This document shows positions 14,541-22,992 of a stretch of DNA of 64,000 nt, one piece after another. Under the pieces are notes generated by a model that saw nothing but the letters and a program-made list of their open reading frames with translations, searched no databases and was not told where the DNA came from. Both the position numbers and the translations under genes were made by a program. Each line of letters begins with the position of its first letter. Positions within the stretch are counted from its first letter, which is position 1. This DNA comes from Oscillospiraceae bacterium (GTDB lineage Bacteria; Bacillota; Clostridia; Oscillospirales; Oscillospiraceae), in NCBI GenBank assembly GCA_902793285.1, contig CADBCV010000006.1, forward strand, positions 404 to 64,403. The letters run 5' to 3'.

Positions 14541-16529
14541 TTACGCCTCTCTCTCCGCGGGGAGGGGGGCGCTGCGGAGCTTGTAGGTCCCGTCCTGAAT
14601 CCTGGCCAAAATCTCCTCATAGGGCATGGGCTTTCCGTAGTAGTAGCCCTGGAGCCGCCCGCAGCCGGCCTCGCGCAGGAAGTCGACGGCCTCCCGGGTC
14701 TCCACCCCCTCGCAGAGCGTGCGCATGTGGAGATCGCCCGCGAGATTGATGATGCAGGAGATGATCTTGCGGGAGCTCTGGTTGTTGTGGAAGTTTTTCA
14801 GAAACTCCATGTCGATCTTCAAGAGGTCAAAGTCGAAGTCCTTCAGCACATTCATCGACGAGTAGCCGGAGCCGAAGTCGTCCAGCCACACCGCGTAGCT
14901 GCCGTAGCGGCCGTCGTGCAGGCGGGAGACGGCCCGCTTGAGCCCGTCCACATCGTTCGTGATGGCGCTCTCGGTGATCTCCACGTGCAGGTATTCCTTT
15001 GGAATCTGATACTTCGCCACGAGCTTTTCAAGCTCGCCCACCGCGTCCATGAGCTCAAAGTCGAGCCGGGAGAAGTTCATCGACGTGGGCAGCACCGGCA
15101 GCCCCTGATCGAGACATTCGCGGATCTGGCGGCACACGGAGTCGTAGATGCAGAGATCGAGCTTGTGGATCTGGCGGCCCTCCTCCAGCGTCGGGATGAA
15201 GACCCCGGGGGAGAGGAAGCCGAACTTCGGGTCGATCCAGCGGGCCAGCGCCTCGCACCCGGCGAGCGTCTCATCCTCCGCCCACATGACGGGCTGGTAG
15301 TAGACCTTGATATAGCCCTCGCGCACGGCGTCGTCCACGTTGTTCAGCACGTGCTGCTTGAGACTGTAGTCCCTGCTCATCTGCTCGTCATACTCCAGGA
15401 AGAACTCATCCTCCCGGTCGTGGAGCTGCTTGAGGGCGTGGCGGGCGCGATCCACGGCATGGCGGGCGTCCCGGGTGCTGTCCTTCATGCGGTAGGCGCC
15501 GACCTTTACGTCGAGATAGGTCTCCGTGGGATGGGCGGCGCGGACCTGCCCGCGCACGCGCGCTGCCCGGTCAAGATAGTCCTCCGCGTTTGTGAGGACG
15601 CTGAAAATGTCGCCGAACTGCCGCGCCGCGGGCTCCCCCGGGAAGGCGGAGACCAGGATTTTGCCCATCTCAATGAGGAGCTTATCCCCGCCCGCGTAGT
15701 CAAAGCGGTCGTTGTAGGTCTGAAAATTGGCAAGGTCGAACACAAGAAACATGGGGTATTTGCCATCCAGACGGCTCTTTTCCATGCAGGCGCGCGCGTC
15801 CTCATTGAATTTGCGCATGTTGGGGATGCCGGTCAGATCGTCCGTGACGGCGATCTTCCGGAGCTCCCAGGATTTTTTCGCGTCGCTGTAGCGCTGGAAG
15901 TACACGGCGATCACGAGGATGCAGAGGATGATGAGGAAGGTGACGTAGTTGATGAAGTCTCCCTCCGAGAGCGTCAACTGGTTTCCGGCCTTGTCGAAGG
16001 TGCGGTTATTGAGAAGCCAGACGAAAAGCCAGCCGATCCCGCCGATGAGCACCACGGACGAGAAGGGGCGCCACACACAGATGACCGTCACGTACATGAG
16101 CATCGTGAGAAAGCAGAGGATCATGCGCCCGCGGGAAAAATCGTGCATCCCGGTCGTGATGCCGAAGTAGATGCCGAAGGCAAAGTACAGAAAAATCAGC
16201 ACGCTGCTGAGACGGCGGAGCCTGCCGAGCTTCCCCTTCAGGTAGAGCACGCCGTAGACCAGGATGAGCACGGCCGAGCCCAGCAGCCACCAGTAGGCGC
16301 TGGTGTAGTGGAAAAACTCGCCCACGGAGGCGACCTTCCCGGGCAGCACCCAGTTTCGGACATAGCGGAGGATCATGGCGATTTCGACGAGGCACACGAC
16401 GGCGGTCAGATACGTCGCGCTGCGCACGTCCGCCTCCCGGAGCTGGTCCTCAATATACGGCGGGTTGCGGTAAAAGCCGAGGCCGTAGCGGAGAAAGCCC
16501 CAGAGATTTTTCTTCCTGGCATCGCCCAC
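14541..16529 (-). CDS. Membrane c-di-GMP phosphodiesterase with degenerate GGDEF and intact EAL domain
   Basis: This 662-residue protein has an N-terminal membrane region of about seven hydrophobic segments up to residue 240. A diguanylate-cyclase-like domain follows (AVTDDLTGIPNMRKFNED), where the active-site GGDEF reads FGDIF near residue 305. A full EAL domain completes it: CEALARW near 424, SMNFSRLDF, HVEITESAITND, WLDDFGSGYSS, DLLKIDMEF and LCEGVET. It should hydrolyse c-di-GMP rather than make it. The GTG at 16529 is chosen because GAAGGGGTG precedes it; an extended frame to 16670 would cross a strong hairpin in the leader. Confidence 0.88.
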   Translation of the reverse strand: MGDARKKNLWGFLRYGLGFYRNPPYIEDQLREADVRSATYLTAVVCLVEIAMILRYVRNWVLPGKVASVGEFFHYTSAYWWLLGSAVLILVYGVLYLKGKLGRLRRLSSVLIFLYFAFGIYFGITTGMHDFSRGRMILCFLTMLMYVTVICVWRPFSSVVLIGGIGWLFVWLLNNRTFDKAGNQLTLSEGDFINYVTFLIILCILVIAVYFQRYSDAKKSWELRKIAVTDDLTGIPNMRKFNEDARACMEKSRLDGKYPMFLVFDLANFQTYNDRFDYAGGDKLLIEMGKILVSAFPGEPAARQFGDIFSVLTNAEDYLDRAARVRGQVRAAHPTETYLDVKVGAYRMKDSTRDARHAVDRARHALKQLHDREDEFFLEYDEQMSRDYSLKQHVLNNVDDAVREGYIKVYYQPVMWAEDETLAGCEALARWIDPKFGFLSPGVFIPTLEEGRQIHKLDLCIYDSVCRQIRECLDQGLPVLPTSMNFSRLDFELMDAVGELEKLVAKYQIPKEYLHVEITESAITNDVDGLKRAVSRLHDGRYGSYAVWLDDFGSGYSSMNVLKDFDFDLLKIDMEFLKNFHNNQSSRKIISCIINLAGDLHMRTLCEGVETREAVDFLREAGCGRLQGYYYGKPMPYEEILARIQDGTYKLRSAPLPAEREA

Positions 16530-16566
16530 GGTATCACCCCTTCTTTCAAAATCAACATACGAAAAG

Positions 16567-16603
16567 GTCCCCTGTTCCCGGAAAATCCGAAGAACAGGGG
16601 ACC
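16567..16603 (-). terminator. 12-bp hairpin with T-tract in the EAL gene leader
   Basis: GGTCCCCTGTTC pairs perfectly with GAACAGGGGACC and is followed on the minus strand by TTTTCG. It lies downstream of the kinase gene and also downstream of the promoter at 16652-16680. It can therefore end the adhE transcript and attenuate the phosphodiesterase transcript. Confidence 0.75.
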
Positions 16604-16651
16604 TGTCAGCTTCATGGCCGGCTATTCTCAGGATCGGATTCATCCACCGAA

Positions 16652-16680
16652 AGTATAGCCGAAAACCCATCCGATTTCAA
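16652..16680 (-). promoter_or_regulatory. Promoter of the EAL phosphodiesterase gene
   Basis: TTGAAA (16675-16680) and TATACT (16652-16657) are spaced 17 bp apart on the minus strand. The predicted leader is about 115 nt long and contains the terminator-like hairpin. Confidence 0.7.
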
Positions 16681-16696
16681 GAGGGGGTAAGACCAC

Positions 16697-17446
16697 TTAT
16701 TCCCAGTCCACCACGTTTGCCCAGCGGAGGAGGAAGTCGCGCTCCTCGAGCTTGCCCTTGACGGACTGCGAGGCCGCCACGATGGGCATCCACTTCTGCA
16801 CGTAGCTCTTTTCGATGTTGCTGCCCTCGCAGAACATGTCGAGGTATTTCTCGGCAAGGTCAGCCTCCCCGCGCAGGTGGAAGGTCAGGAAGCTGCGCGC
16901 CGCGTCGGCCGAGGCGTTGCCCTGCGTGGCGTGGGCCCAGTCGATGACATAGAGCTCCCCCTTCGGGGTGAGGATGATGTTCGAGGGGCAGAGGTCGCCG
17001 TGGCAGAGCTTGTCGTGGTTCGGCAGACCCTCCAGCCGGATGAGGAGCTCATAGCGGGTCACGGGGTCGAGATCCGCCTGCAGGATCTTGCGGTTCATCT
17101 TGTCCTTGAGCCGGGAGAGGAGCGGGCTTTTCTTCGTGTGGATGAGAAGCTGGGTGTTCACCATCATCTCAAGGTACTTGTCGGTGTTCTCCGGATCGTC
17201 CCGCATCAGGTGGGAGAGGGTGGTGCCCTCCACGTACTCGGAGATGATGGACCACTTGCCGTCGACGGTCGTGACCTCCAGGATCTTCGGCACGTTCAGG
17301 CCGCAGTCCTCCACGCGGGCCTGGTTGAGCGCCTCGTTCAGAATGTCCGCCTTGGCAAAGCTGCTGTTGAAGACCTTGACGCACTTGTCCCCGTCGCGGT
17401 AGATGGTTTTGTTTTTGCGTTCGGCGATGATGTTGTCGAGATTCAT
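16697..17446 (-). CDS. Aminoglycoside/choline phosphotransferase-like kinase
   Basis: This 249-residue protein has an APH-type kinase fold with catalytic loop CHGDLCPSNIILT and metal-binding VIDWAHATQG. The N-lobe has KVFNSSFAKADILNEAL. Proteins of this type (the TIGR02172-like group) are common in Clostridia and are not established resistance genes; the substrate is unknown. It starts two bases after the adhE stop, so it shares the adhE transcript. Confidence 0.75.
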   Translation of the reverse strand: MNLDNIIAERKNKTIYRDGDKCVKVFNSSFAKADILNEALNQARVEDCGLNVPKILEVTTVDGKWSIISEYVEGTTLSHLMRDDPENTDKYLEMMVNTQLLIHTKKSPLLSRLKDKMNRKILQADLDPVTRYELLIRLEGLPNHDKLCHGDLCPSNIILTPKGELYVIDWAHATQGNASADAARSFLTFHLRGEADLAEKYLDMFCEGSNIEKSYVQKWMPIVAASQSVKGKLEERDFLLRWANVVDWE

Positions 17447-17448
17447 GA

Positions 17449-20097
17449 TTATGCCCTCCCTTCAAGCTGGCTTGCGTCCGGCTTGGCCGTCTCCTGGAAC
17501 TTTCTGCCGTAGTAGGCGTTGAGATACATCTGCTTGATCTCGCTCATGAGGGGGTAGCGGGGATTGGCGCCGGTGCACTGGTCGTCAAAAGCCTGCTCCA
17601 CCATGTCGTCCAGTCTCGCAAGGAAGTCGGCCTCGTCCTCCACGTAGTCACGGATCGTGGGCTTGATGCCGATGGTTTCCTTGAGCTCGTCGATCTTTTG
17701 GATCAGCGCCTCGAGCTTCTCCGCGTCCGTATCGCCGCCGAAGCCGAGAGCGTCCGCCACCATGGCGTAGCGCGCAAGCGTGTGCGGGTGATCATACTGG
17801 GGGAAGGTGCCCATCTTCGTGGGGGCCTCGCAGGCATTGAAGCGCAGCACCTCGTCCATCATGAGGGCGTTGGCAAGGCCGTGGGCGATGTGGTGGAAGG
17901 CGCCCAACTTGTGGGCCATGGAGTGCATCACGCCGAGGAAGGCGTTGGCGAAGGCCATGCCGGCCATGGTGGCGGCGTTCGCGACCTTCTCGCGGGCTTC
18001 CACATCGCTGCCGTCGTTGTAGGCGCGGGGGAGATAGGCAAAGAGGTTCTTGAGCGCCTGGAGGGCAAGACCGTCGGTGTAGTCCGTCGCCATGACGGAG
18101 GCGATGGCCTCAAGCGCGTGGGACACGGCGTCGATGCCGGAGGAGGCGGTGAGCCCCTTGGGGGCCGTCATGTGGTAGTCCACATCGACGATCGCCATGT
18201 TGGGCATGAGTTCGTAATCCGCGAGGGGGTACTTGATGTGCGTGGCCTCATCGGTGATGACGGCGAAGGGCGTGACCTCGCTGCCGGTGCCGGCGGAGGT
18301 GGGGATGCAGATGAAATAGGCCTTTTCGCCCATCTTCGGGAACTTGTAAATGCGCTTGCGGATGTCGGAAAAGCGCATGGCCATGTCGGCAAAGTCGGCC
18401 TCGGGGTGCTCGTAGAGGACCCACATGATCTTCGCCGCGTCCATGGGGGAGCCGCCGCCGAGGGCGATGATCACGTCGGGCTTAAAGGCGGCCATCTGCT
18501 TTGCGCCCTCTCGCGCGCAGGCGAGGGTGGGGTCGTTCGGCACGTCGAAGAAGCAGGCCGTCTGGATGCCGAGCGCTGTGAGCTTGTCCAGGATCGGTTG
18601 CGCCGCGCCGGTCTTGTAGAGGTGGGGGCCGGTGACGAGGAAGGCGCGCTTTTTGCCCATCTCGCCGAGCTCATTGAGCGCCACGGGCAGGCAGCCCTTC
18701 TTGAGATATACCTTCTCCGGCGCACGGAACCAGAGCATATTTTCCCTTCTTTCCACGACGGTTTTGATGTTCAGAAGATGCTTGACGCCCACGTTCTCCG
18801 ACACGGAGTTCCCGCCCCAGGAGCCGCAGCCCAGCGTCAGGGACGGGGTCAGGGCGAAGTTGTAGAGGTCGCCGATGCCGCCGTGGGAGGAGGGGGTGTT
18901 GACCACGATGCGGCAGGTCTTCATGCGCGCCTGGAAGGCGGCGAGCTTTTCCTGCCCCGTCGCGGTGTTGAGATAAATGGACGAGGTGTGCCCCAGACCG
19001 CCGCCGTAGATGAGGGCGTCCGCCTTGTCCACAGCGTCGGCAAAGTCCTTCGCCCGGTACATGGCGAGCACGGGGGAGAGCTTCTCGTGGGCAAACTCCT
19101 CAGACTTGTCGGTGGACTCCACCTCGCCGATGAGGATCTTGGTCCCCTCGGGCACCTCCACGCCCGCGAGGGCGGCGATCTTCGCGGCGGGCTGGCCGAC
19201 GATGCTCGCGTTCAGGGAGCCGTTGATGATGATGGTCTTGCGGACCTTGTCAAGCTCCTCACCCCGGAGGAAATAGCAGCCGCGCTTTGCAAACTCCGCG
19301 CGCACCTGCTCATATACCCCGTCGAGCACGATGACCGACTGCTCGGAGGCGCAGATCATGCCGTTGTCAAAAGTCTTGGAGTGGATCACGGAGTTCACGG
19401 CGAGGAGAATGTCCGCCGTGTCGTCGATGATGGCGGGGGTGTTGCCCGCGCCCACACCGAGCGCCGGGGTGCCGGAGGAGTAGGCCGCGGTGACCATGCT
19501 GGGGCCGCCGGTGGCGAGGATGATGTCGGCCTCCTTCATGAGGAGCCTTGTCATCTCGCGGGAGGGGGCGCTGATCCAGCCGATGATGTCCTCGGGCGCA
19601 CCGGCGGCGACAGCGGCCTCGAGAACGACCTTCGCGGCCTCCACGGTGCTGCTCTTCGCGCGGTGGTGGGGGGAGATGATGATGCCGTTGCGGGTCTTGA
19701 GGGCCAGCAGCGTCTTGAAGATGGCGGTGGAGGTGGGGTTCGTCGTCGGGATGATGGCGCACACGAGACCGAGAGGCTCCGCGATCTTCTTCACGCCGTA
19801 AGCCTTGTCCTCCTCAATGACGCCGCAGGTTTTGGTGTCCCGGTAGGCGTTGTAGATATATTCGCTCGCAAAGTGGTTTTTGATGACCTTGTCCTCCACA
19901 ATGCCCATGCCGGTCTCCTCGTGGGCGGCGCGGGCGAGGGGGATGCGGGCCTTGTTTGCCGCGGTGGCCGCCGCGAGGAAGATGCGGTCCACCTGCTCCT
20001 GGGTGTAGGTGGCGTAGACGGCCTGCGCCTTTTTGACGCGGGCGATCTCCTCCTCGAGGCTCTCCAGACTGTCTATGACAGGGTATTCTTTACTCAA
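17449..20097 (-). CDS. adhE: Bifunctional acetaldehyde-CoA/alcohol dehydrogenase
   Basis: This roughly 882-residue fusion joins a CoA-acylating aldehyde dehydrogenase and an iron alcohol dehydrogenase. The first half has the catalytic cysteine in FDNGMICASEQSV and the nucleotide loop GVGAGNTPAI. The second half begins near FRAPEKVYLKKGCLPVAL and has ALGGGSPMDAAKIMW and the iron ligands in GVMHSMAHKLGAFHHIAHG. It reduces acetyl-CoA to ethanol and recycles NADH. I chose TTG at 20097 (MSKEYPVIDS) because the AAAGGAG site abuts the alternative TTG at 20106 but is nine bases from this one. Confidence 0.95.
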   Translation of the reverse strand: MSKEYPVIDSLESLEEEIARVKKAQAVYATYTQEQVDRIFLAAATAANKARIPLARAAHEETGMGIVEDKVIKNHFASEYIYNAYRDTKTCGVIEEDKAYGVKKIAEPLGLVCAIIPTTNPTSTAIFKTLLALKTRNGIIISPHHRAKSSTVEAAKVVLEAAVAAGAPEDIIGWISAPSREMTRLLMKEADIILATGGPSMVTAAYSSGTPALGVGAGNTPAIIDDTADILLAVNSVIHSKTFDNGMICASEQSVIVLDGVYEQVRAEFAKRGCYFLRGEELDKVRKTIIINGSLNASIVGQPAAKIAALAGVEVPEGTKILIGEVESTDKSEEFAHEKLSPVLAMYRAKDFADAVDKADALIYGGGLGHTSSIYLNTATGQEKLAAFQARMKTCRIVVNTPSSHGGIGDLYNFALTPSLTLGCGSWGGNSVSENVGVKHLLNIKTVVERRENMLWFRAPEKVYLKKGCLPVALNELGEMGKKRAFLVTGPHLYKTGAAQPILDKLTALGIQTACFFDVPNDPTLACAREGAKQMAAFKPDVIIALGGGSPMDAAKIMWVLYEHPEADFADMAMRFSDIRKRIYKFPKMGEKAYFICIPTSAGTGSEVTPFAVITDEATHIKYPLADYELMPNMAIVDVDYHMTAPKGLTASSGIDAVSHALEAIASVMATDYTDGLALQALKNLFAYLPRAYNDGSDVEAREKVANAATMAGMAFANAFLGVMHSMAHKLGAFHHIAHGLANALMMDEVLRFNACEAPTKMGTFPQYDHPHTLARYAMVADALGFGGDTDAEKLEALIQKIDELKETIGIKPTIRDYVEDEADFLARLDDMVEQAFDDQCTGANPRYPLMSEIKQMYLNAYYGRKFQETAKPDASQLEGRA

Positions 20098-20180
20098 ATC
20101 GGTCAACTCCTTTTTCTTCTCGGATCGTCAAAATATTAACACCAAAATACACAGGATTCAATTGGCATTGTAGCCGAATT

Positions 20181-20198
20181 TTGTTAAAACCATAATAG
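20181..20198. promoter_or_regulatory. Possible Rex operator upstream of adhE
   Basis: TTGTTAA-AACC-ATAATAG has one perfect half of the clostridial Rex consensus (TTGTTAA-N4-TTAACAA) and a weak second half (four of seven). It lies about 90 bases upstream of the adhE start. Rex control of adhE is well known in Clostridia; the call here rests only on this match. Confidence 0.35.
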
Positions 20199-20254
20199 AA
20201 CCGCGCGCAAAAAACCGTCATTTTCACAAGGGCCCGTCGGATGGGCCTGCCAAG

Positions 20255-20758
20255 CTAAAACAGCGGCTTTCCGAGCGTGTCTTCCGCGCGCACAACGCCG
20301 AAATCGCGGGAGTCGACCGCGGCCTCTCGCGCGTCGCCGAGGACGAAGTATTCCCCGGCGCGCAGAATAATGGGGAAGGGGACGCCCTCCGGCCTCGCGT
20401 CGGTGCGGGTGAAGCTGTAGTTTCCGCGCTCGGCGAGGCCGTTGATGTAGGCGATGCCGTCCCGGATATCCACGCTGTCGCCGGCGGTGGCCACCACGCG
20501 GCGCACGGCGGCGTTCCCGTCGGGCAGGCGGAGGAGCAGCGTGTCCCCCCGCCGGAAGCTCCGGCCGACGCGCAGGTAGACCACAAGCTGACCGCCCTTA
20601 AAGTCGGGGCGCATCCCGTCGTCGCGCAAAACCGCAAAGCCCAGCAGCAGGCCGAACATCACGAGCAGCAGGATGAGAAGCCCCACCGCGATCCGCACCC
20701 GGCGCATCACGCCCAGATGCTCCCGGTCATAGCCGGACCTCTGCTTTTCGTCTGCCAT
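20255..20758 (-). CDS. S26 signal-peptidase-like membrane protein lacking the Ser/Lys dyad
   Basis: This 167-residue protein has one N-terminal membrane helix (VGLLILLLVMFGLLLGFAVL) and the order of boxes of type I signal peptidases. Box B normally reads GxSMxP; here it is DDGMRPD, with Gly48 in place of the nucleophile. Box D normally has KRV; here it is AVRRVVATAGDSV, with Arg86 in place of the lysine base. Box E survives as VLGDAREAAVDSRDFG. It is therefore unlikely to cut signal peptides. No partner gene is obvious: adhE lies downstream and glgB is divergent. Confidence 0.75.
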   Translation of the reverse strand: MADEKQRSGYDREHLGVMRRVRIAVGLLILLLVMFGLLLGFAVLRDDGMRPDFKGGQLVVYLRVGRSFRRGDTLLLRLPDGNAAVRRVVATAGDSVDIRDGIAYINGLAERGNYSFTRTDARPEGVPFPIILRAGEYFVLGDAREAAVDSRDFGVVRAEDTLGKPLF

Positions 20759-20878
20759 ACGTACACGCCCCCTTTACGCTCTTGTCCCTATTGTAGCATG
20801 GCGGGGCGCAAAAGAAAACCGCGCGCCGAACTTTTTTTCGGCAGGGCCCGCCCTCATACAAAAGCGACAAAATGTCTG

Positions 20879-20907
20879 TTTACAAGCCCCGGCGTTTTTG
20901 ATAAACT
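20879..20907 (+). promoter_or_regulatory. Promoter of the branching enzyme gene
   Basis: TTTACA (20879-20884) and TAAACT (20902-20907) are separated by 17 bp. Confidence 0.65.
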
Positions 20908-20948
20908 GATGAAAAGAATCCAGAAAAACCATGATAGGAGGGTATCTC

Positions 20949-22922
20949 GTGTATCCGATCATCGAGAGGGACAGCGCGCTGCGCCCGTTTGAAAAGGATA
21001 TCAAGCTGCGCATGGACAACTACTGGCGCACCCGCAGGGCGCTCGTGGGGGAGGGGCGGCTCAGCGATTTCGCCAACGCCCATGAGTACTATGGCTTTCA
21101 CCACACGGACAGCGGCTGGGTCTACCGCGAGTGGGCCCCGGGCGCGGACGCGGTGTATCTGAGCGGGGAGTTCAACAACTGGGAGGCCACCGCCGCCCCC
21201 CTGAACCCCATCGGCGGCGGGAACTGGGAAGTGCGCCTGCCGGAGGGGGCACTGCACGACGGGATGCGTGTCAAGACCGTGGTGCGAAACGGGGGCGCGC
21301 TCTCCTGGCATATTCCCCTTTACGCAAAGCGCGTCATCCAGGACCCCGAGAGCTTCGAGTGGATCTGCGAGGTCTGGGACCCCACCGCACCCTACGCCTG
21401 GACGGACGCTGGCTTTGCGCCGGACAGTCACCTCTATATCTATGAGAGCCATATCGGCATGGCGACGGAGGAGTACCGCGTCGGCACCTACCGGGAATTT
21501 GCGGACAATGTCCTGCCGCGCGTGCAGGATCTGGGCTACAACACCGTCCAGCTCATGGCCGTGATGGAGCACCCCTATTACGGCTCCTTCGGCTACCAGG
21601 TGTCGAACTTCTTCGCCGCCTCCAGCCGCTTCGGCTATCCCGAGGAGCTCAAGTACCTTGTGAACAAGGCCCATGCCATGGGCATCGCGGTGCTGCTCGA
21701 CGTTGTCCACTCCCATGCGGTCAAAAACACCGTGGAGGGCATCAACCGCTTCGACGGCACGGACACCCAGTTCTTCCGCGCGGGCAAGGCGGGCGACCAC
21801 CCCGCCTGGGACACCAAATGCTTCAACTACGGCAAATATGAGGTCATCCACTTCCTGCTCTCAAATCTCAAGTTCTGGATGACGGAGTACCACTTTGACG
21901 GCTTCCGCTTCGACGGCGTGACCAGTATGCTCTACCACGACCACGGTCTCGGCGCCGCGTTCACGAATCTCCGCATGTATTTCTCCCTGAACACCGACAC
22001 GGAGGCCATCACCTATCTCCAGCTCGCAAACGATCTCATCCGGGAGGTAAACCCCCGCGGCATCAGCATTGCGGAAGACATGTCCGGTATGCCGGGCATG
22101 ACCGTGAAGGTGGCTGACGGCGGCCTCGGCTTTGACTACCGCCTCGCGATGGGGCTGCCGGACATGTGGATACGCCTTATCAAGGAACGCCGGGACGAGG
22201 ACTGGAATCTCGATTATATCTGGCACGAGCTCACCGCGCGCATGGCGGCCACCATCGCCTATGTGGAGAGCCACGACCAGGCCCTCGTCGGGGATCAGAC
22301 CGTCATGTTCCGCCTGGCAGGGGCCCACATGTATACCGACATGGACAAAACCTGCCATAACGAGGTCATCGACCGCGCCATGGCCCTGCACAAGATGCTG
22401 CGCCTTCTGACCTGCGCCGCCGGCGGCAACGGCTATCTCAACTTCATGGGCAACGAGTTCGGCCACCCCGAGTGGATCGACTTTCCCCGCGAGGGCAACG
22501 GCTGGGACTACAAGTACTGCCGCCGCCAGTGGAGCCTGCCGGAAAACGGCTATCTCAAGTACGGCGAGCTTAATCTCTTCGATCATGACATGATCCACGC
22601 CTGCCGGAAGTATGAAGTCCTCGCCGACGGGACGGCCCATCTGCTCACGCTGAACCAGGGGGACCACATGCTCGCCTTCGAGAGGAACGGCCTTGTCTTT
22701 GTCTTCAACTTTGACCCCGTGCGCGTACACGAAAACTATGTCATCCCCGTGCGCCGCGGCTGCGATCATGAGGTCCTCTTCACCACGGACGATGCGTGTT
22801 ACGGCGGCTTTGGCAACATCGACCATGCGCGCCGCTCGGCCCTGACCCCGGGGCAAAGCGGCCCCGCGCTCAGTCTCCTCCTCCCGCCCCGCACCGCCAT
22901 GGTCCTGCGGCCGGTGGAATAA
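20949..22922 (+). CDS. glgB: 1,4-alpha-glucan branching enzyme, GH13
   Basis: This 657-residue enzyme has a CBM48 N-terminal domain (YREWAPGADAVYLSGEFNNW) and a GH13 barrel. The barrel carries DVVHSHAVKN, the nucleophile in FDGFRFDGVTSMLY, the acid/base in SIAEDMSGMPG and VESHDQALVGD. A C-terminal beta domain ends LPPRTAMVLRPVE. The layout resembles the GH13_8 (eukaryote-like) branching enzymes rather than the common bacterial GH13_9 type. It makes alpha-1,6 branches in glycogen. A GTG start at 20949 preceded by AGGAGGG is chosen over the ATG at 20931, which overlaps that ribosome site. No other glycogen gene is adjacent. Confidence 0.9.
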   Translation: MYPIIERDSALRPFEKDIKLRMDNYWRTRRALVGEGRLSDFANAHEYYGFHHTDSGWVYREWAPGADAVYLSGEFNNWEATAAPLNPIGGGNWEVRLPEGALHDGMRVKTVVRNGGALSWHIPLYAKRVIQDPESFEWICEVWDPTAPYAWTDAGFAPDSHLYIYESHIGMATEEYRVGTYREFADNVLPRVQDLGYNTVQLMAVMEHPYYGSFGYQVSNFFAASSRFGYPEELKYLVNKAHAMGIAVLLDVVHSHAVKNTVEGINRFDGTDTQFFRAGKAGDHPAWDTKCFNYGKYEVIHFLLSNLKFWMTEYHFDGFRFDGVTSMLYHDHGLGAAFTNLRMYFSLNTDTEAITYLQLANDLIREVNPRGISIAEDMSGMPGMTVKVADGGLGFDYRLAMGLPDMWIRLIKERRDEDWNLDYIWHELTARMAATIAYVESHDQALVGDQTVMFRLAGAHMYTDMDKTCHNEVIDRAMALHKMLRLLTCAAGGNGYLNFMGNEFGHPEWIDFPREGNGWDYKYCRRQWSLPENGYLKYGELNLFDHDMIHACRKYEVLADGTAHLLTLNQGDHMLAFERNGLVFVFNFDPVRVHENYVIPVRRGCDHEVLFTTDDACYGGFGNIDHARRSALTPGQSGPALSLLLPPRTAMVLRPVE

Positions 22923-22935
22923 ATTGAAAAGTGTC

Positions 22936-22992
22936 TGTGAGAAAAGTCGGTTGAACCCGTAGGGGAGGGGCTTTTTCACAGCCCCGTTTTTT
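22936..22992 (+). terminator. glgB terminator within a collapsed repeat copy
   Basis: GGGGC pairs with GCCCC at 22972-22990 around a TTTTTCACA loop, followed by TTTTTT. The sequence CTGTGAGAAAAGTCGG...CCGTAGGGGAGGGGC then TTTTTCACAG reproduces the two ends of the 29752-29945 element with its interior missing. Confidence 0.7.

Noticed and set aside
16530..16650. c-di-GMP riboswitch in the phosphodiesterase leader
   Set aside because: The conserved GEMM core sequences are absent; only a simple terminator-like hairpin is present.
16697..17446. Aminoglycoside resistance phosphotransferase
   Set aside because: The kinase motifs are generic to the APH/choline kinase superfamily, and the gene is co-transcribed with adhE.
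17698..20139. 813-codon plus-strand frame opposite adhE
   Set aside because: The same GC effect; the minus strand has unmistakable AdhE motifs.
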